Positions 18,178 to 26,685 of a DNA stretch of 57,977 bases are shown here, in pieces; within the stretch, counting starts at the first letter, position 1; each line of letters opens with the position of its first letter. This stretch comes from Burkholderiaceae bacterium (GTDB lineage Bacteria > Pseudomonadota > Gammaproteobacteria > Burkholderiales > Burkholderiaceae_C): contig JAEUPI010000007.1 in assembly GCA_016790175.1 (NCBI GenBank), positions 1-57,977 of the forward strand, read 5' to 3'. Position numbers and translations under genes: made by a program. The notes beneath the pieces were generated by a model that did no database searches, had not been told where the DNA came from, and was given only the letters and a program-made list of their open reading frames with translations.

Positions 18178-18417
18178 ATGGGATCGTTCAGCATCTGGCA
18201 TTGGCTGATCGTGCTGCTCGTCGTGGTGCTCATCTTCGGCACCAAGAAGCTGAAGAACATGGGTTCCGACCTCGGGGCGGCGGTCAAGGGCTTCAAGGAC
18301 GGGGTGCGCGACGGCGGGACGACGCCCGAGACCTCCGAGGGTGCACCGCAGCAGGTGACCGCCGCGAAGAAGTCCGACGCCAACACCGTCGACGTCGAGG
18401 CCAAGACCAAGTCCTGA
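18178..18417 (+). CDS. tatA: Sec-independent translocase subunit TatA
   Basis: Pore-forming subunit of the twin-arginine export system. 79 aa: one TM helix (about residues 5-22, [16 protein letters not shown]), the [14 protein letters not shown] hinge and amphipathic helix, then an acidic/polar tail. A strong AGGAG precedes the ATG. First gene of tatABC. In this window probable Tat substrates are the Rieske protein PetA and the multicopper oxidase. Confidence 0.95.
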   Translation: MGSFSIWHWLIVLLVVVLIFGTKKLKNMGSDLGAAVKGFKDGVRDGGTTPETSEGAPQQVTAAKKSDANTVDVEAKTKS

Positions 18418-18470
18418 GTTCGGTGCGCTGAGGCGGCCGCCGGGCCGCATCGTTGCCGCGGACGGCTCGC

Positions 18471-18974
18471 ATGATCGACTTCGGATTCGACAAGATCGCG
18501 CTGATCGGCGCCGTGGCGCTGATCGTCATCGGGCCGCAGAAGCTGCCGCGGGTGGCGCGCACCGTCGGCCACTTGATCGGCAAGGCGCAACGCTACGTGG
18601 CCGACGTGAAGGCCGAGGTCAACCGCTCGATCGAGCTCGAAGAACTGCAGAAGATGAAGAGCCAGTTCGAGACGGCGGCCAGCGACATCCAGAGTTCGGT
18701 GAGCCGCGAGATCAACGAGGCCAAGAGCGGCTTCGAGTCGAGCTGGAGCGAGGCTACCGCGGGGCTCGAATCGAGCGCGATGGGCAGCTCGGAGGCCAGC
18801 ACCGCGGGCGAGTTGCTCGCACCGCCACCGCTGGCCTACAAGCGGCCGAACAAGCGCTGGCGCCTGAAGCGGACGGCGATGCCGCAGTGGTACAAGCAGC
18901 GGCAGGGCATTCGCACGCGGGCGCTGTCGGGCGCGGCGCGGGTGGCGCGGTTCCGGCCGCCGCGGGTGAAGTAG
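18471..18974 (+). CDS. tatB: Sec-independent translocase subunit TatB
   Basis: Signal-peptide receptor subunit of the Tat system together with TatC. 167 aa from ATG 18471, chosen because [20 protein letters not shown] is the standard TatB N-terminus; an in-frame TTG 18 nt upstream would add six unlikely residues. The [13 protein letters not shown] hinge is followed by a long charged helix and a basic C-terminus ([13 protein letters not shown]). It lies 53 nt after tatA and 12 nt before tatC. Confidence 0.93.
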   Translation: MIDFGFDKIALIGAVALIVIGPQKLPRVARTVGHLIGKAQRYVADVKAEVNRSIELEELQKMKSQFETAASDIQSSVSREINEAKSGFESSWSEATAGLESSAMGSSEASTAGELLAPPPLAYKRPNKRWRLKRTAMPQWYKQRQGIRTRALSGAARVARFRPPRVK

Positions 18975-18986
18975 TCGCCGCGCGAC

Positions 18987-19775
18987 ATGGCCGACCCCAA
19001 AACCGACGACGAACTGGCCGGCACCGAAGCGCCGTTCGTCTCGCACCTGATCGAGCTGCGCGATCGGCTGATCCGGGCGCTGATCGCGGTGGGCGTGGTC
19101 TTCGGCGCCTTGTGTCTGTGGCCCGGGCCCGGCGGGCTGTACGACCTGCTGGCCGCGCCGCTGGTGGCCCAGTTGCCGGCCGGCGCCACGATGATCGCCA
19201 CCAACGTGATCTCGCCGTTCCTGGTGCCGCTGAAGATCACGCTGATGGCGGCCTTCCTGGTGGCGCTGCCGGTGGTGTTGTATCAGGTGTGGGCCTTCGT
19301 GGCACCGGGTCTGTACAGCCACGAGAAGCGCATGGTGCTGCCGCTGGTGATCTCGAGCACGATCCTGTTCCTCGCCGGCGTGGCGTTCTGCTACTACTTC
19401 GTGTTTGGCCAGGTGTTCAAGTTCATCCAGAGCTTCGCGCCGAAGAGCATCACCGCGGCGCCGGACATCGAGGCCTACCTCGGCTTCGTGCTGACGATGT
19501 TCATCGCCTTCGGCGCCGCCTTCGAGGTGCCGGTGGCGGTGGTGGTGCTGGCGCGCATGGGCGTCGTCAGCATCGACAAGCTGAAGGCGTTTCGCGGCTA
19601 CTTCGTCGTGATCGCGTTCATCATCGCGGCGGTGATCACGCCGCCCGACGTGGTGTCGCAGCTGTCGCTGGCGATTCCGATGTGCCTGCTCTACGAGCTG
19701 GGCATCTGGTCGGCCCGGCTCTTCATCCGCCACACCGTGGCGCCCGAGGAGGCGCCGGCCGCGAAGGAGAGTTGA
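18987..19775 (+). CDS. tatC: Sec-independent translocase subunit TatC
   Basis: Core polytopic receptor of the Tat export machinery. 262 aa with six TM helices. Conserved early segment: FVSHLIELRDRLIRALIAVG, followed by APLVAQLP and FLVALPVVLYQVWAFVAPGL in the second helix pair. The C-terminus is short and Ala/Glu-rich. It ends 30 nt before the convergent DegS/DegQ-like protease gene. Confidence 0.96.
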   Translation: MADPKTDDELAGTEAPFVSHLIELRDRLIRALIAVGVVFGALCLWPGPGGLYDLLAAPLVAQLPAGATMIATNVISPFLVPLKITLMAAFLVALPVVLYQVWAFVAPGLYSHEKRMVLPLVISSTILFLAGVAFCYYFVFGQVFKFIQSFAPKSITAAPDIEAYLGFVLTMFIAFGAAFEVPVAVVVLARMGVVSIDKLKAFRGYFVVIAFIIAAVITPPDVVSQLSLAIPMCLLYELGIWSARLFIRHTVAPEEAPAAKES

Positions 19776-19805
19776 GCGGCCGCCGCTACGCCCGCAGCGG
19801 CCCCG

Positions 19806-20978
19806 TCACTGCGGCCGCCGCTGCGCCGGTGGCCGCTGGATCACCGTGACCTTGAGCTGCAGCTGCTCGCTGCCGCGTTGCACGCCAATCGTCGCCTCGC
19901 TGCCGGGCCGCAGCGCGGCCACCGCGTTGAGCAATTGCGTGGTGTTGGCCACCTGGCGCGCGCCGATCGTCTGCACCACGTCGCCCGGGCGCATGCCGCC
20001 ACGGCTCGCCGGGCCGTCCTTCACCACGCCGGCGATCAGCACGCCGTCCTTGATCGGTAGGCGGAAGGTCTCGGCGTACTCCGGCGGCAAATCGCGGGGC
20101 TCGACGCCGATCCAGCCGCGCGTGACGCGCCCGTCCTTGATCAGCCCTTCCATCACCTGGCGCGCGAGGTCGACGGGTATTGCGAAGCCGATGCCCATGC
20201 TGCCGCCCGAGCGCGAGTAGATGGCGGTGTTGATGCCGAGCAGATGACCGTTCAGGTCGACCAGCGCACCGCCGGAGTTGCCGGGGTTGATCGCAGCATC
20301 GGTCTGGATGAAGTTCTCGAAGGTCGACAGACCCAGCTGGGTGCGTCCGAGGGCGCTGACGATGCCCGACGTCACGGTCTGTCCCACGTTGAACGGGTTG
20401 CCGATCGCGAGCACCATGTCGCCCACGCGCGCGGCCTCGATGTCGCCGAAGGTGATCGACGGCAGCTTGTCCATCTCGACCTTGAGCACTGCGAGATCGG
20501 TCTCGGGATCGGTGCCGACGAGCGCGGCGCGCGCTTCGCGCCCGTCGTTCAGGCGGATCTCGATGTCGTTCGCGCCTTCGACCACGTGGTTGTTCGTCAG
20601 CAGGTAACCCTGGGACGACACGATCACGCCGGAGCCGAACCCGACCTGAACTTCGGCGCCGTTGCGATCGCCGAAGAAGTACCGGAACCAGGGATCCTGC
20701 GAATGCGGATTGCGGCTGCTGCCCTTGCCGGCCGAGACGCTCACCACGGCCGGCGCCGCACGCTGCACCGCCGAGCTGAAGCTGGCCGGCTGCAGCTGCG
20801 CAGGTGCGCTCGCGCCGGTGGCGGGCGCGGCCGGCGGCGCAGTGCGGATCGACACCACCTCGGGCACCAGCGGGCCGCTCATGCGCGGCAGCCAGTGCGG
20901 CTTGAGCGTGCCCACGACGAACAGCACGGCCAGCGCCACGGTGGCCGCCTGCGAGAATAGAAGCCAGAGTCGACGCAT
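19806..20978 (-). CDS. DegS/DegQ-like trypsin-type serine protease with one PDZ domain
   Basis: Periplasmic protease anchored by an N-terminal TM helix (about residues 5-24). 390 aa from ATG 20978. Catalytic triad visible: His131 in NNHVVEG, Asp161 in DPETDLAVLK and Ser235 in NPGNSGGALV. One PDZ domain follows (about 285-385; RGWIGVEPRDL, MRPGDVVQTIG). A single PDZ plus membrane anchor is the DegS layout, which could sense envelope stress. The linker (about 45-65) is Ala/Pro-rich. It is divergent from the Nif3-like gene with only 21 nt between the start codons. Whether it cleaves an RseA-like target is unknown. Confidence 0.88.
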   Translation of the reverse strand: MRRLWLLFSQAATVALAVLFVVGTLKPHWLPRMSGPLVPEVVSIRTAPPAAPATGASAPAQLQPASFSSAVQRAAPAVVSVSAGKGSSRNPHSQDPWFRYFFGDRNGAEVQVGFGSGVIVSSQGYLLTNNHVVEGANDIEIRLNDGREARAALVGTDPETDLAVLKVEMDKLPSITFGDIEAARVGDMVLAIGNPFNVGQTVTSGIVSALGRTQLGLSTFENFIQTDAAINPGNSGGALVDLNGHLLGINTAIYSRSGGSMGIGFAIPVDLARQVMEGLIKDGRVTRGWIGVEPRDLPPEYAETFRLPIKDGVLIAGVVKDGPASRGGMRPGDVVQTIGARQVANTTQLLNAVAALRPGSEATIGVQRGSEQLQLKVTVIQRPPAQRRPQ

Positions 20979-20999
20979 GGGACAACAAGGCGCACGCCG

Positions 21000-21749
21000 A
21001 TGCTGACGCGCGATGAACTGGAATCGCACCTCGCAGCGCTGCTGCAGGTGGAGCGTTTCCGGGATTATGGGCCGAACGGTCTGCAGGTTCAGGGCCGGGC
21101 CGAGGTGCATCGTCTCGTCAGCGGCGTCACGGCGAGCCTGGCGCTGATCGAGGCGGCCGTGGCCGAGCGCGCCGACGCGATCGTCGTGCACCATGGCCTG
21201 TTCTGGCGCGGCCAGGACGGGCGCATCGTCGGCTGGTTGCAGCAGCGGCTCAAGCTGCTGCTGGCGCACGAGATCAATCTGTTTGCATACCACCTTCCGC
21301 TCGACGCGCACGACGAGCTGGGCAACAACGCGCAGCTCGGCCGCCGGCTCGGGCTCCAGGTCGAGGCCCGCTTTGGTGAGCAGGATCTGGGCGTCGTGGC
21401 GCCAGCGGCCGACCTGCACTCGCTGGCGGCGCTGCGTGCACGGATCGCACAGGCGCTCGGGCGTGAACCGACGGTTGTCGAGGGCGACGGGCGGGCGCTG
21501 AAGCGCATCGGCTGGTGCACCGGCGGTGCACAAGGCTATTTCGAGGCCGCGATCGCTGCCGGCGCCGACGCGTTTGTCACCGGCGAGATCTCGGAGCCGC
21601 AGGCCCACATCGCGCGCGAGACCGGCGTCGCCTTCCTGGCCTGCGGGCACCATGCAACCGAGCGCTTCGGTGCGGCGGCGCTCGGCGAACATCTCGCGGC
21701 GCAGTTCGGCCTGGCACATCGGTTCATCGAGATCGCGAACCCTGCATGA
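21000..21749 (+). CDS. Nif3-like dinuclear metal centre protein
   Basis: 249 aa member of the NIF3/YbgI family, which forms hexameric rings with a two-metal site. Metal-binding motifs: AIVVHHGLFWRG (about residues 60-71), LFAYHLPLDAH and AFLACGHHATERFG near the C-terminus. GRAEVHRLVSGVTASLALIE is the typical early segment. The activity of the family is uncertain (GTP cyclohydrolase-like fold, proposed hydrolase or metal insertase). Its stop overlaps the pdxA start (ATGA). Confidence 0.88.
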   Translation: MLTRDELESHLAALLQVERFRDYGPNGLQVQGRAEVHRLVSGVTASLALIEAAVAERADAIVVHHGLFWRGQDGRIVGWLQQRLKLLLAHEINLFAYHLPLDAHDELGNNAQLGRRLGLQVEARFGEQDLGVVAPAADLHSLAALRARIAQALGREPTVVEGDGRALKRIGWCTGGAQGYFEAAIAAGADAFVTGEISEPQAHIARETGVAFLACGHHATERFGAAALGEHLAAQFGLAHRFIEIANPA

Positions 21750-22804
21750 CGGAGGCGGCGCTGATCGAACCCTTCGCTGTCACGATGGGGGACCCCTGTG
21801 GCATCGGTCCCGAGATCGTCGCTCGTGCGCTGACCGGCCCGACGCCCGCGCGCTGCGTCGTGGTGGGCGACGTCGGCGTGATGCGACGTGCCGTGGCACA
21901 GATCGGCGCGTCGGTGCCGGTGGCTCGGCTCGAGACGCCCGGCGAGGTGCTGGACGCACCGCCGGACTGCCTGCCGGTCTGGGAGCCTCCGGGGCTGGAA
22001 CCTGGCCTGGCCGACCTGCCGATGGGCCGGGTGAGTGCGGCGGCCGGTCGCGCGGCGGTACGCTGCATCGAGGCAGCGGCGGCGCTGGCGTTGCAGCGGC
22101 GCGTGGGTGCGATCGTCACGGCGCCGATCCACAAGCAGGCGCTGGCCGCCGCGGGGTCGCCGTTTCCGGGGCATACCGAGATGCTGCAGTCGCTGGCCGC
22201 AGGCCCGGGTGGCGCGCAGCCCGACGTGCGCATGATGCTCGCCAACGCTGAGTTGCGCGTGGTGCTGGTGACGATCCACGTGGCACTCCGGCGCGCGATC
22301 GAGATGCTCAGCGAACCGCTGATCCTGCAGACGATCCGCATCACGCACGCGGCGTTGTCGCGTCCCGGGCGGCCGCCGCCGCGCATCGCGGTGGCCGGGC
22401 TCAACCCCCACGCCGGCGAAGGAGGCTTGTTCGGCGACGAAGAATCACGGCTGATCGCGCCGGCCATTGATGCCGCTCGCCGCGAGGGCATTCAGGCCTC
22501 GGGCCCGTATGCGCCCGATACCGTCTTCATGCGTGCGCGTCACACGGGCGCGCATCCGGGAGAGTTCGATGCCGTGGTCGCGATGACCCACGACCATGGA
22601 TTGATTCCGGTGAAGTATCTCGGCGTCGAGCATGGCGTCAACGTGACGCTCGGTCTGCCCTTCGTGCGCACCAGCCCCGACCACGGCACCGCCTTCGACA
22701 TCGCCGGCAGCGGCCGCGCCGATGCGCGCAGCCTCGCTCAGGCGATCTCAGTGGCGCACGAGCTGGCCGGTGCCGGCACGCATGACGGCGCTGGCGCCGG
22801 CTGA
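21746..22804 (+). CDS. pdxA: 4-hydroxythreonine-4-phosphate dehydrogenase
   Basis: NAD-dependent enzyme of the DXP-dependent pyridoxal phosphate pathway; oxidises 4-hydroxythreonine-4-phosphate. 352 aa. Motifs: AVTMGDPCGIGPEIVARAL, the substrate/metal segments IVTAPIHKQAL and FPGHTEML, then AGLNPHAGEGGLFGDEE and MTHDHGLIPVKYL. Start overlaps the Nif3-like stop by 4 nt. The last 57 nt overlap the 3' end of the convergent DUF1631 gene; the C-terminal residues after about 340 look like a variable tail. Confidence 0.95.
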   Translation: MTEAALIEPFAVTMGDPCGIGPEIVARALTGPTPARCVVVGDVGVMRRAVAQIGASVPVARLETPGEVLDAPPDCLPVWEPPGLEPGLADLPMGRVSAAAGRAAVRCIEAAAALALQRRVGAIVTAPIHKQALAAAGSPFPGHTEMLQSLAAGPGGAQPDVRMMLANAELRVVLVTIHVALRRAIEMLSEPLILQTIRITHAALSRPGRPPPRIAVAGLNPHAGEGGLFGDEESRLIAPAIDAARREGIQASGPYAPDTVFMRARHTGAHPGEFDAVVAMTHDHGLIPVKYLGVEHGVNVTLGLPFVRTSPDHGTAFDIAGSGRADARSLAQAISVAHELAGAGTHDGAGAG

Positions 22805-25279
22805 GGCCGCGGCCCGCAGGCTGCCGCCCGGTCGCAGCTCCGACAGCTGGCGCCGCGCGCGTGCGGTCGCGCGCTCGATCAGGTAGGCGTTCTCGAAGGC
22901 GCGAAGGCGATTCGTCTCGCACATGCGGCTGAGCATGCGGTAGGTCATCGAGATCGTGCGCTTGTGCTTCTGGCCGCGCGTGAAGACGAAGAACGTGCGG
23001 CCCGCGCTCACGTGCGCGAGTCGCACCTTGTGCCAATGGCCCTCGATGTGCATCTGGTAGGCGAAGCCGATCTGCACATGGTCGGCGAGCGACTTGCCGC
23101 GCGAGGGCTCCGCCGGCTCCTCGGGCACCGGCAGCCCTTCGATGCGCATGTCCGCCGGCTGCAGCTCGGGCTCGGCCTCGATCTCGATGTCGATCTTGCC
23201 GTTCCAGTCGATCGAGCGCTCGTCGACCAGGCCGATCGATTTCGCTTCGGCCTCGGTGAAGGTGTGTTCCTGCACCGCATCGAGCAGCACCGGCAGTTCG
23301 GAGGCCGGCATCGGCGGCAGTTCGCTGGACTTGGGAATCGGCATGCCCAGCACCGCGTCGACCTGCTTGACGAGCAGGTTGTAGTCGAGCGTGCGCATCG
23401 CTTCGCCCTTCAGCGATTCGGCGTGAGCGGGCAGCAGCCGGGCGAAGAAGTCCTTGCGTGCGGCTTCCGGCCACTTGATCATGTCCATGCCGGCGTTGAG
23501 CGTCTTCATCATCACCGGCAGCCCGATCAGGAAGGCCTTGCGCTGCTGCGGCGAGCCCTTGGGCTGCACGCTCATCAGCAGCTCGCGGCCGGTAAGGCGA
23601 AGCCGGGCCACCGTCGGGCTGTCTGCGCCATCGTCGAGCGCCGCCTTCATGATTGCCTGGCTCCAGACCGATGACACGAAGTCGCGCAGGAAGTCGGCCG
23701 CCGGCGCGTCCTTCAGCCCGTGCCGCAATTGCGTGGCGTAGCGCTGCTGCAGGCGCAGCTGGTCTTCCTTGCGATTGAGAACCTCGTCGGCCTTGTTGCC
23801 GTCGCGCTGCACCTCCTTGCGGCTTTGATCGACGACGAAGAGCTCCAGCGCAGCGAGTTTCTGGTCGTAGGTCTCGATCTGGTCGAAATCGCCCTCGACG
23901 ATCTCCTGCACCAGTTCGCGCACGAGCTTCAGGAAGGCGCGGCCGTCCTCGGTTTCGAGATCGTCGAAGGCCGCACCCACCGACGCGATTCGGTTGACGA
24001 AGCGGCGCACCGGATGCCGGCGCGACGAGAAGAAGCTGGGGTCGCCCAGTGCGGCCCGAAGCACGGGCAGCTGCAGGCGGGCGATCTGCCGCGCCATCTG
24101 CGGCGGCACCTTGGGATCGGACAGGATCTGGTCGAACAGGCTGCCGACGACGTCGATCACCATGTGATCGAGCGCACCGGTCGTGGCCTGGCGCAGCACG
24201 TCGCGGTTCTGGACGATCAGGTTCGGTGCCGGCAACCCGCCCGGGCCCGACAAGGCACCGATGCCGCTCAGCGAACCCCCGGTCGTGCCGGCCGAGGCGA
24301 TGTCGAGCGGCGCGCTGAATGCGAGGCGGCGGATCAAGGCCATCAGCGTGGCATCGACATGACCCATCGCCGTGCCGCCGCCGCGCGGCAGCGCCTGGCG
24401 GGTGCTGGGGCCGGTGTCGGCACGCCCGCCGGCATTGGAGTCGGCGCCCAGGCCGGGGTTGGCGTCGACACTGAGCGCGTCGCTGATCGGCAAGGTGGCC
24501 GGCTGGCTGGCCAAGGCCGCCGAGCCGGAGTTACCACTCACCTGTCCGAGCGCGGCCAGGACCGACGGCGAAGGCCCGCCGTCGCCAGCCGACAAGCGGT
24601 CGTAGCCGCTCTGGCTCCCGATCTGCGTTCCCGGGCCTTCGGTGCCGCGCACCGACATGCCGGTCGGGCGTATGCCCTGGGCCCGCAGCTCGTTCATGAT
24701 GTCGATGTAGGTCTGGCGCATCGCGCTGGCCATCGAGCGGCCGACCTCGGTCAGCAGCACCTGTCGCACCTCCGGGCGGTCGGCCGTGGCTTCCACGGCG
24801 CGCACCATGGCCTGCCCGATGATCTCCGGACGCAGCGGGTTGCGGTCCTTGTCGGCGCTGCCCAGCCGCAGCACGGCGCCCATGTACTGATCGAGTTCGC
24901 GGATCTCCCATTCGCACTGGTTCTGGATGTCGAGCGCGAATCGTTCGGCCGCGACCTTGATCTCGACCTCGTGGTCCTCGACCAGGGTCATCGTGTCCCA
25001 GGTGGTGGGTGCCGACGAACTGCTCGTGCGCGGCCAGACCTGCTTGGACACCTGGCGCTCGAGCGCCTCGTCGAAGGTCAGCGTGAAGATCGCCAGCTTG
25101 CGGTTGAGCTCGAACTGGCCGTTGAGCATCACATCGCGCTGACTCGTGCTGCGCGCCGACATCGCCGACAGGCCGAGCGCCTCCACCGTGCGTTCGGCGG
25201 CCGTACGGGCCGCGAAGCGCACACGTTTGAGGGCAGGTTCGAGAGCGGGAGGCAGCCTCGTGGGTGCTGTCGTCGTCAT
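22748..25279 (-). CDS. DUF1631-family protein
   Basis: 843 aa, probably cytoplasmic; no TM helix or signal peptide stands out. It matches the DUF1631 type found in beta- and gammaproteobacteria: an N-terminal helical part (LNGQFELNRKLAIFTLTFDE), a variable Gly/Ala/Pro-rich linker (about residues 225-310), a central block ending in DPKVPPQMARQIARLQLPVL, and a C-terminal PilZ-like segment (VQIGFAYQMHIEGHWHKVRL) that could bind cyclic-di-GMP or represent only a beta-barrel. Function is not established. It overlaps the pdxA tail by 57 nt, convergently. Confidence 0.8.
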   Translation of the reverse strand: MTTTAPTRLPPALEPALKRVRFAARTAAERTVEALGLSAMSARSTSQRDVMLNGQFELNRKLAIFTLTFDEALERQVSKQVWPRTSSSSAPTTWDTMTLVEDHEVEIKVAAERFALDIQNQCEWEIRELDQYMGAVLRLGSADKDRNPLRPEIIGQAMVRAVEATADRPEVRQVLLTEVGRSMASAMRQTYIDIMNELRAQGIRPTGMSVRGTEGPGTQIGSQSGYDRLSAGDGGPSPSVLAALGQVSGNSGSAALASQPATLPISDALSVDANPGLGADSNAGGRADTGPSTRQALPRGGGTAMGHVDATLMALIRRLAFSAPLDIASAGTTGGSLSGIGALSGPGGLPAPNLIVQNRDVLRQATTGALDHMVIDVVGSLFDQILSDPKVPPQMARQIARLQLPVLRAALGDPSFFSSRRHPVRRFVNRIASVGAAFDDLETEDGRAFLKLVRELVQEIVEGDFDQIETYDQKLAALELFVVDQSRKEVQRDGNKADEVLNRKEDQLRLQQRYATQLRHGLKDAPAADFLRDFVSSVWSQAIMKAALDDGADSPTVARLRLTGRELLMSVQPKGSPQQRKAFLIGLPVMMKTLNAGMDMIKWPEAARKDFFARLLPAHAESLKGEAMRTLDYNLLVKQVDAVLGMPIPKSSELPPMPASELPVLLDAVQEHTFTEAEAKSIGLVDERSIDWNGKIDIEIEAEPELQPADMRIEGLPVPEEPAEPSRGKSLADHVQIGFAYQMHIEGHWHKVRLAHVSAGRTFFVFTRGQKHKRTISMTYRMLSRMCETNRLRAFENAYLIERATARARRQLSELRPGGSLRAAASAGASAVMRAGTGQLVRH

Positions 25280-25340
25280 CGGGGTCGGCGGACCGCGTAA
25301 TTGCGACGAGTATGCGACCCAACAGCTTGTCGAGCCTATG

Positions 25341-25377
25341 AAAAACAGCGCGTAAAGCGGCTGTGCTTCACGCGCTG
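25341..25377 (-). terminator. intrinsic terminator of mscL
   Basis: On the minus strand an 8-bp stem (CAGCGCGT/ACGCGCTG, 25346-25377), extended inside by a further 4 bp, is followed by five T (25341-25345). It lies about 55 nt past the mscL stop. A second nested hairpin sits at 25386-25421. Confidence 0.7.
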
Positions 25378-25385
25378 CCTTCGCG

Positions 25386-25421
25386 CGCCGGGGCGCGGTG
25401 TTACCGCGTGTTTCCCCGGCG
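25386..25421. repeat. nested inverted repeat between mscL and its terminator
   Basis: Outer arms CGCCGGGG/CCCCGGCG enclose an inner CGCGGT-GTT-ACCGCG hairpin. It may be an additional transcript-end structure or a REP-like element; there is no T run next to it. Confidence 0.4.
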
Positions 25422-25430
25422 GGCGTTTCG

Positions 25431-25844
25431 CTAGCGCTTGTTCAGCGCATCGCGGATCTCGCGCAGCAGCACCACGTCTTCCGGCGGGGCGGCCGGCGGC
25501 GCAGGAGGCGCCTCCTTCTTCAGCCTATTGATCTGCTTGACCATCATGAAGATGATGAAGGCCAGGATGATGAAGTTGATCGCCACGGTAATGAAGCTGC
25601 CGTAGGCGAACACGGCACCCGCCTTCTTGGCATCGGCGAGATTGGTGGCGGTCTGGCCCGCCAGCGCAATGAAGTAGTTGCTGAAGTCCAGGCCGCCCAG
25701 CAACTTGCCCACCAGCGGCATGATCAGGTCGCCGACGATCGAGTCGACGATCTTGCCGAATGCGCCGCCGATGATCACGCCGACCGCCAGGTCGACGACG
25801 TTGCCCTTCATTGCGAACTCTTTGAATTCGGACATGAAACTCAT
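25431..25844 (-). CDS. mscL: large-conductance mechanosensitive channel
   Basis: Inner-membrane osmotic safety valve, homopentamer. 137 aa from ATG 25844 (an alternative ATG at 25835 gives the more usual [13 protein letters not shown] start). The first helix [20 protein letters not shown] contains the pore constriction; the second TM is [20 protein letters not shown]. The cytoplasmic helix is preceded by a Pro/Ala-rich linker ([11 protein letters not shown]) slightly longer than in E. coli. Single gene with its own terminator. Confidence 0.96.
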   Translation of the reverse strand: MSFMSEFKEFAMKGNVVDLAVGVIIGGAFGKIVDSIVGDLIMPLVGKLLGGLDFSNYFIALAGQTATNLADAKKAGAVFAYGSFITVAINFIILAFIIFMMVKQINRLKKEAPPAPPAAPPEDVVLLREIRDALNKR

Positions 25845-25962
25845 GCTTCTCGCTCCTGAATGTTGGTCGAATGTGCCCGTCCCGCAGGCCCGCGCAGTAT
25901 TGCGACGGGGCGCGAACTGTCAACGCCGGGCCGCACCCTAAGGGAGCCCCCCTGGGCTTCGC

Positions 25963-25968
25963 TAGAAT
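25963..25968 (+). promoter_or_regulatory. possible -10 box (TAGAAT) of petABC
   Basis: TAGAAT 57 nt before the petA start. No convincing -35 hexamer is seen 16-18 nt upstream. The remaining gap (25845-26024) holds no gene. Confidence 0.3.
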
Positions 25969-26024
25969 CCATGGTTGCCTTTGGCGCAGTCTGCTCTGAC
26001 GCAAATTCTTCTTCGAGGACCCCC

Positions 26025-26621
26025 ATGAGTGACATCCCGGTCGACAACTCACGCCGCAACTGGGTCTTGATCACCTGCGGAGCCGGGGCCGTGGGCGGTA
26101 TCGGTGCGGCCGTGCCATTTGTGGCCAGCCTCACGCCGTCGGATCGGGCCAAGGCTGCGGGCGCCCCGGTCGAGGTCGACGTGGCGGACCTGAAGCCGGG
26201 CGACAAGCTCGTCGTCGAGTGGCGCGGCAAACCGGTGTGGATTCTCCGGCGCACGCCCGAGCAGTTGAAGTCGCTCGAGAAGACCGAATCGCAGGTCGCC
26301 GACCCGAACTCGGACCGCAAGCAGTATCCGACGCCCGACTATGCCAAGAACCAGGCCCGGTCGATCAAGCCCGAGATCTTTGTCGCTGTGGGCATCTGCT
26401 CGCACCTGGGCTGCTCGCCGAGCGACAAGCTGACGCCGGGGCCTCAGCCCTCGCTGCCCGACGACTGGCAGGGCGGTTTCCTGTGTCCTTGCCACGGCTC
26501 GACTTTCGATCTGGCCGGCCGGGTGTTCAAGAACAAGCCGGCACCCGACAACCTGGAAGTGCCGCCGCACATGTACCTGAGCGACTCGCGCCTGCTGATC
26601 GGCGAAGACAAGAAGGCCTGA
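26025..26621 (+). CDS. petA: ubiquinol-cytochrome c reductase Rieske iron-sulfur subunit
   Basis: Electron carrier of the bc1 complex, membrane-anchored with its [2Fe-2S] domain in the periplasm. 198 aa from ATG 26025; longer upstream reading adds implausible residues. A Tat-type signal anchor is at residues about 8-32 (NSRRNWVLITCGAGAVGG). The Rieske ligands are CSHLGC (about 126-131) and CPCHGS (about 152-157), typical Cys-His pairs. First gene of petABC; export would need the TatABC system also encoded in this window. Confidence 0.96.
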   Translation: MSDIPVDNSRRNWVLITCGAGAVGGIGAAVPFVASLTPSDRAKAAGAPVEVDVADLKPGDKLVVEWRGKPVWILRRTPEQLKSLEKTESQVADPNSDRKQYPTPDYAKNQARSIKPEIFVAVGICSHLGCSPSDKLTPGPQPSLPDDWQGGFLCPCHGSTFDLAGRVFKNKPAPDNLEVPPHMYLSDSRLLIGEDKKA

Positions 26622-26685
26622 TCCGGCGAACGCGTCCGCGCCGGCCCCGACCCGCCCTAGACGAACACCAGAACAGAGGTCTTTC

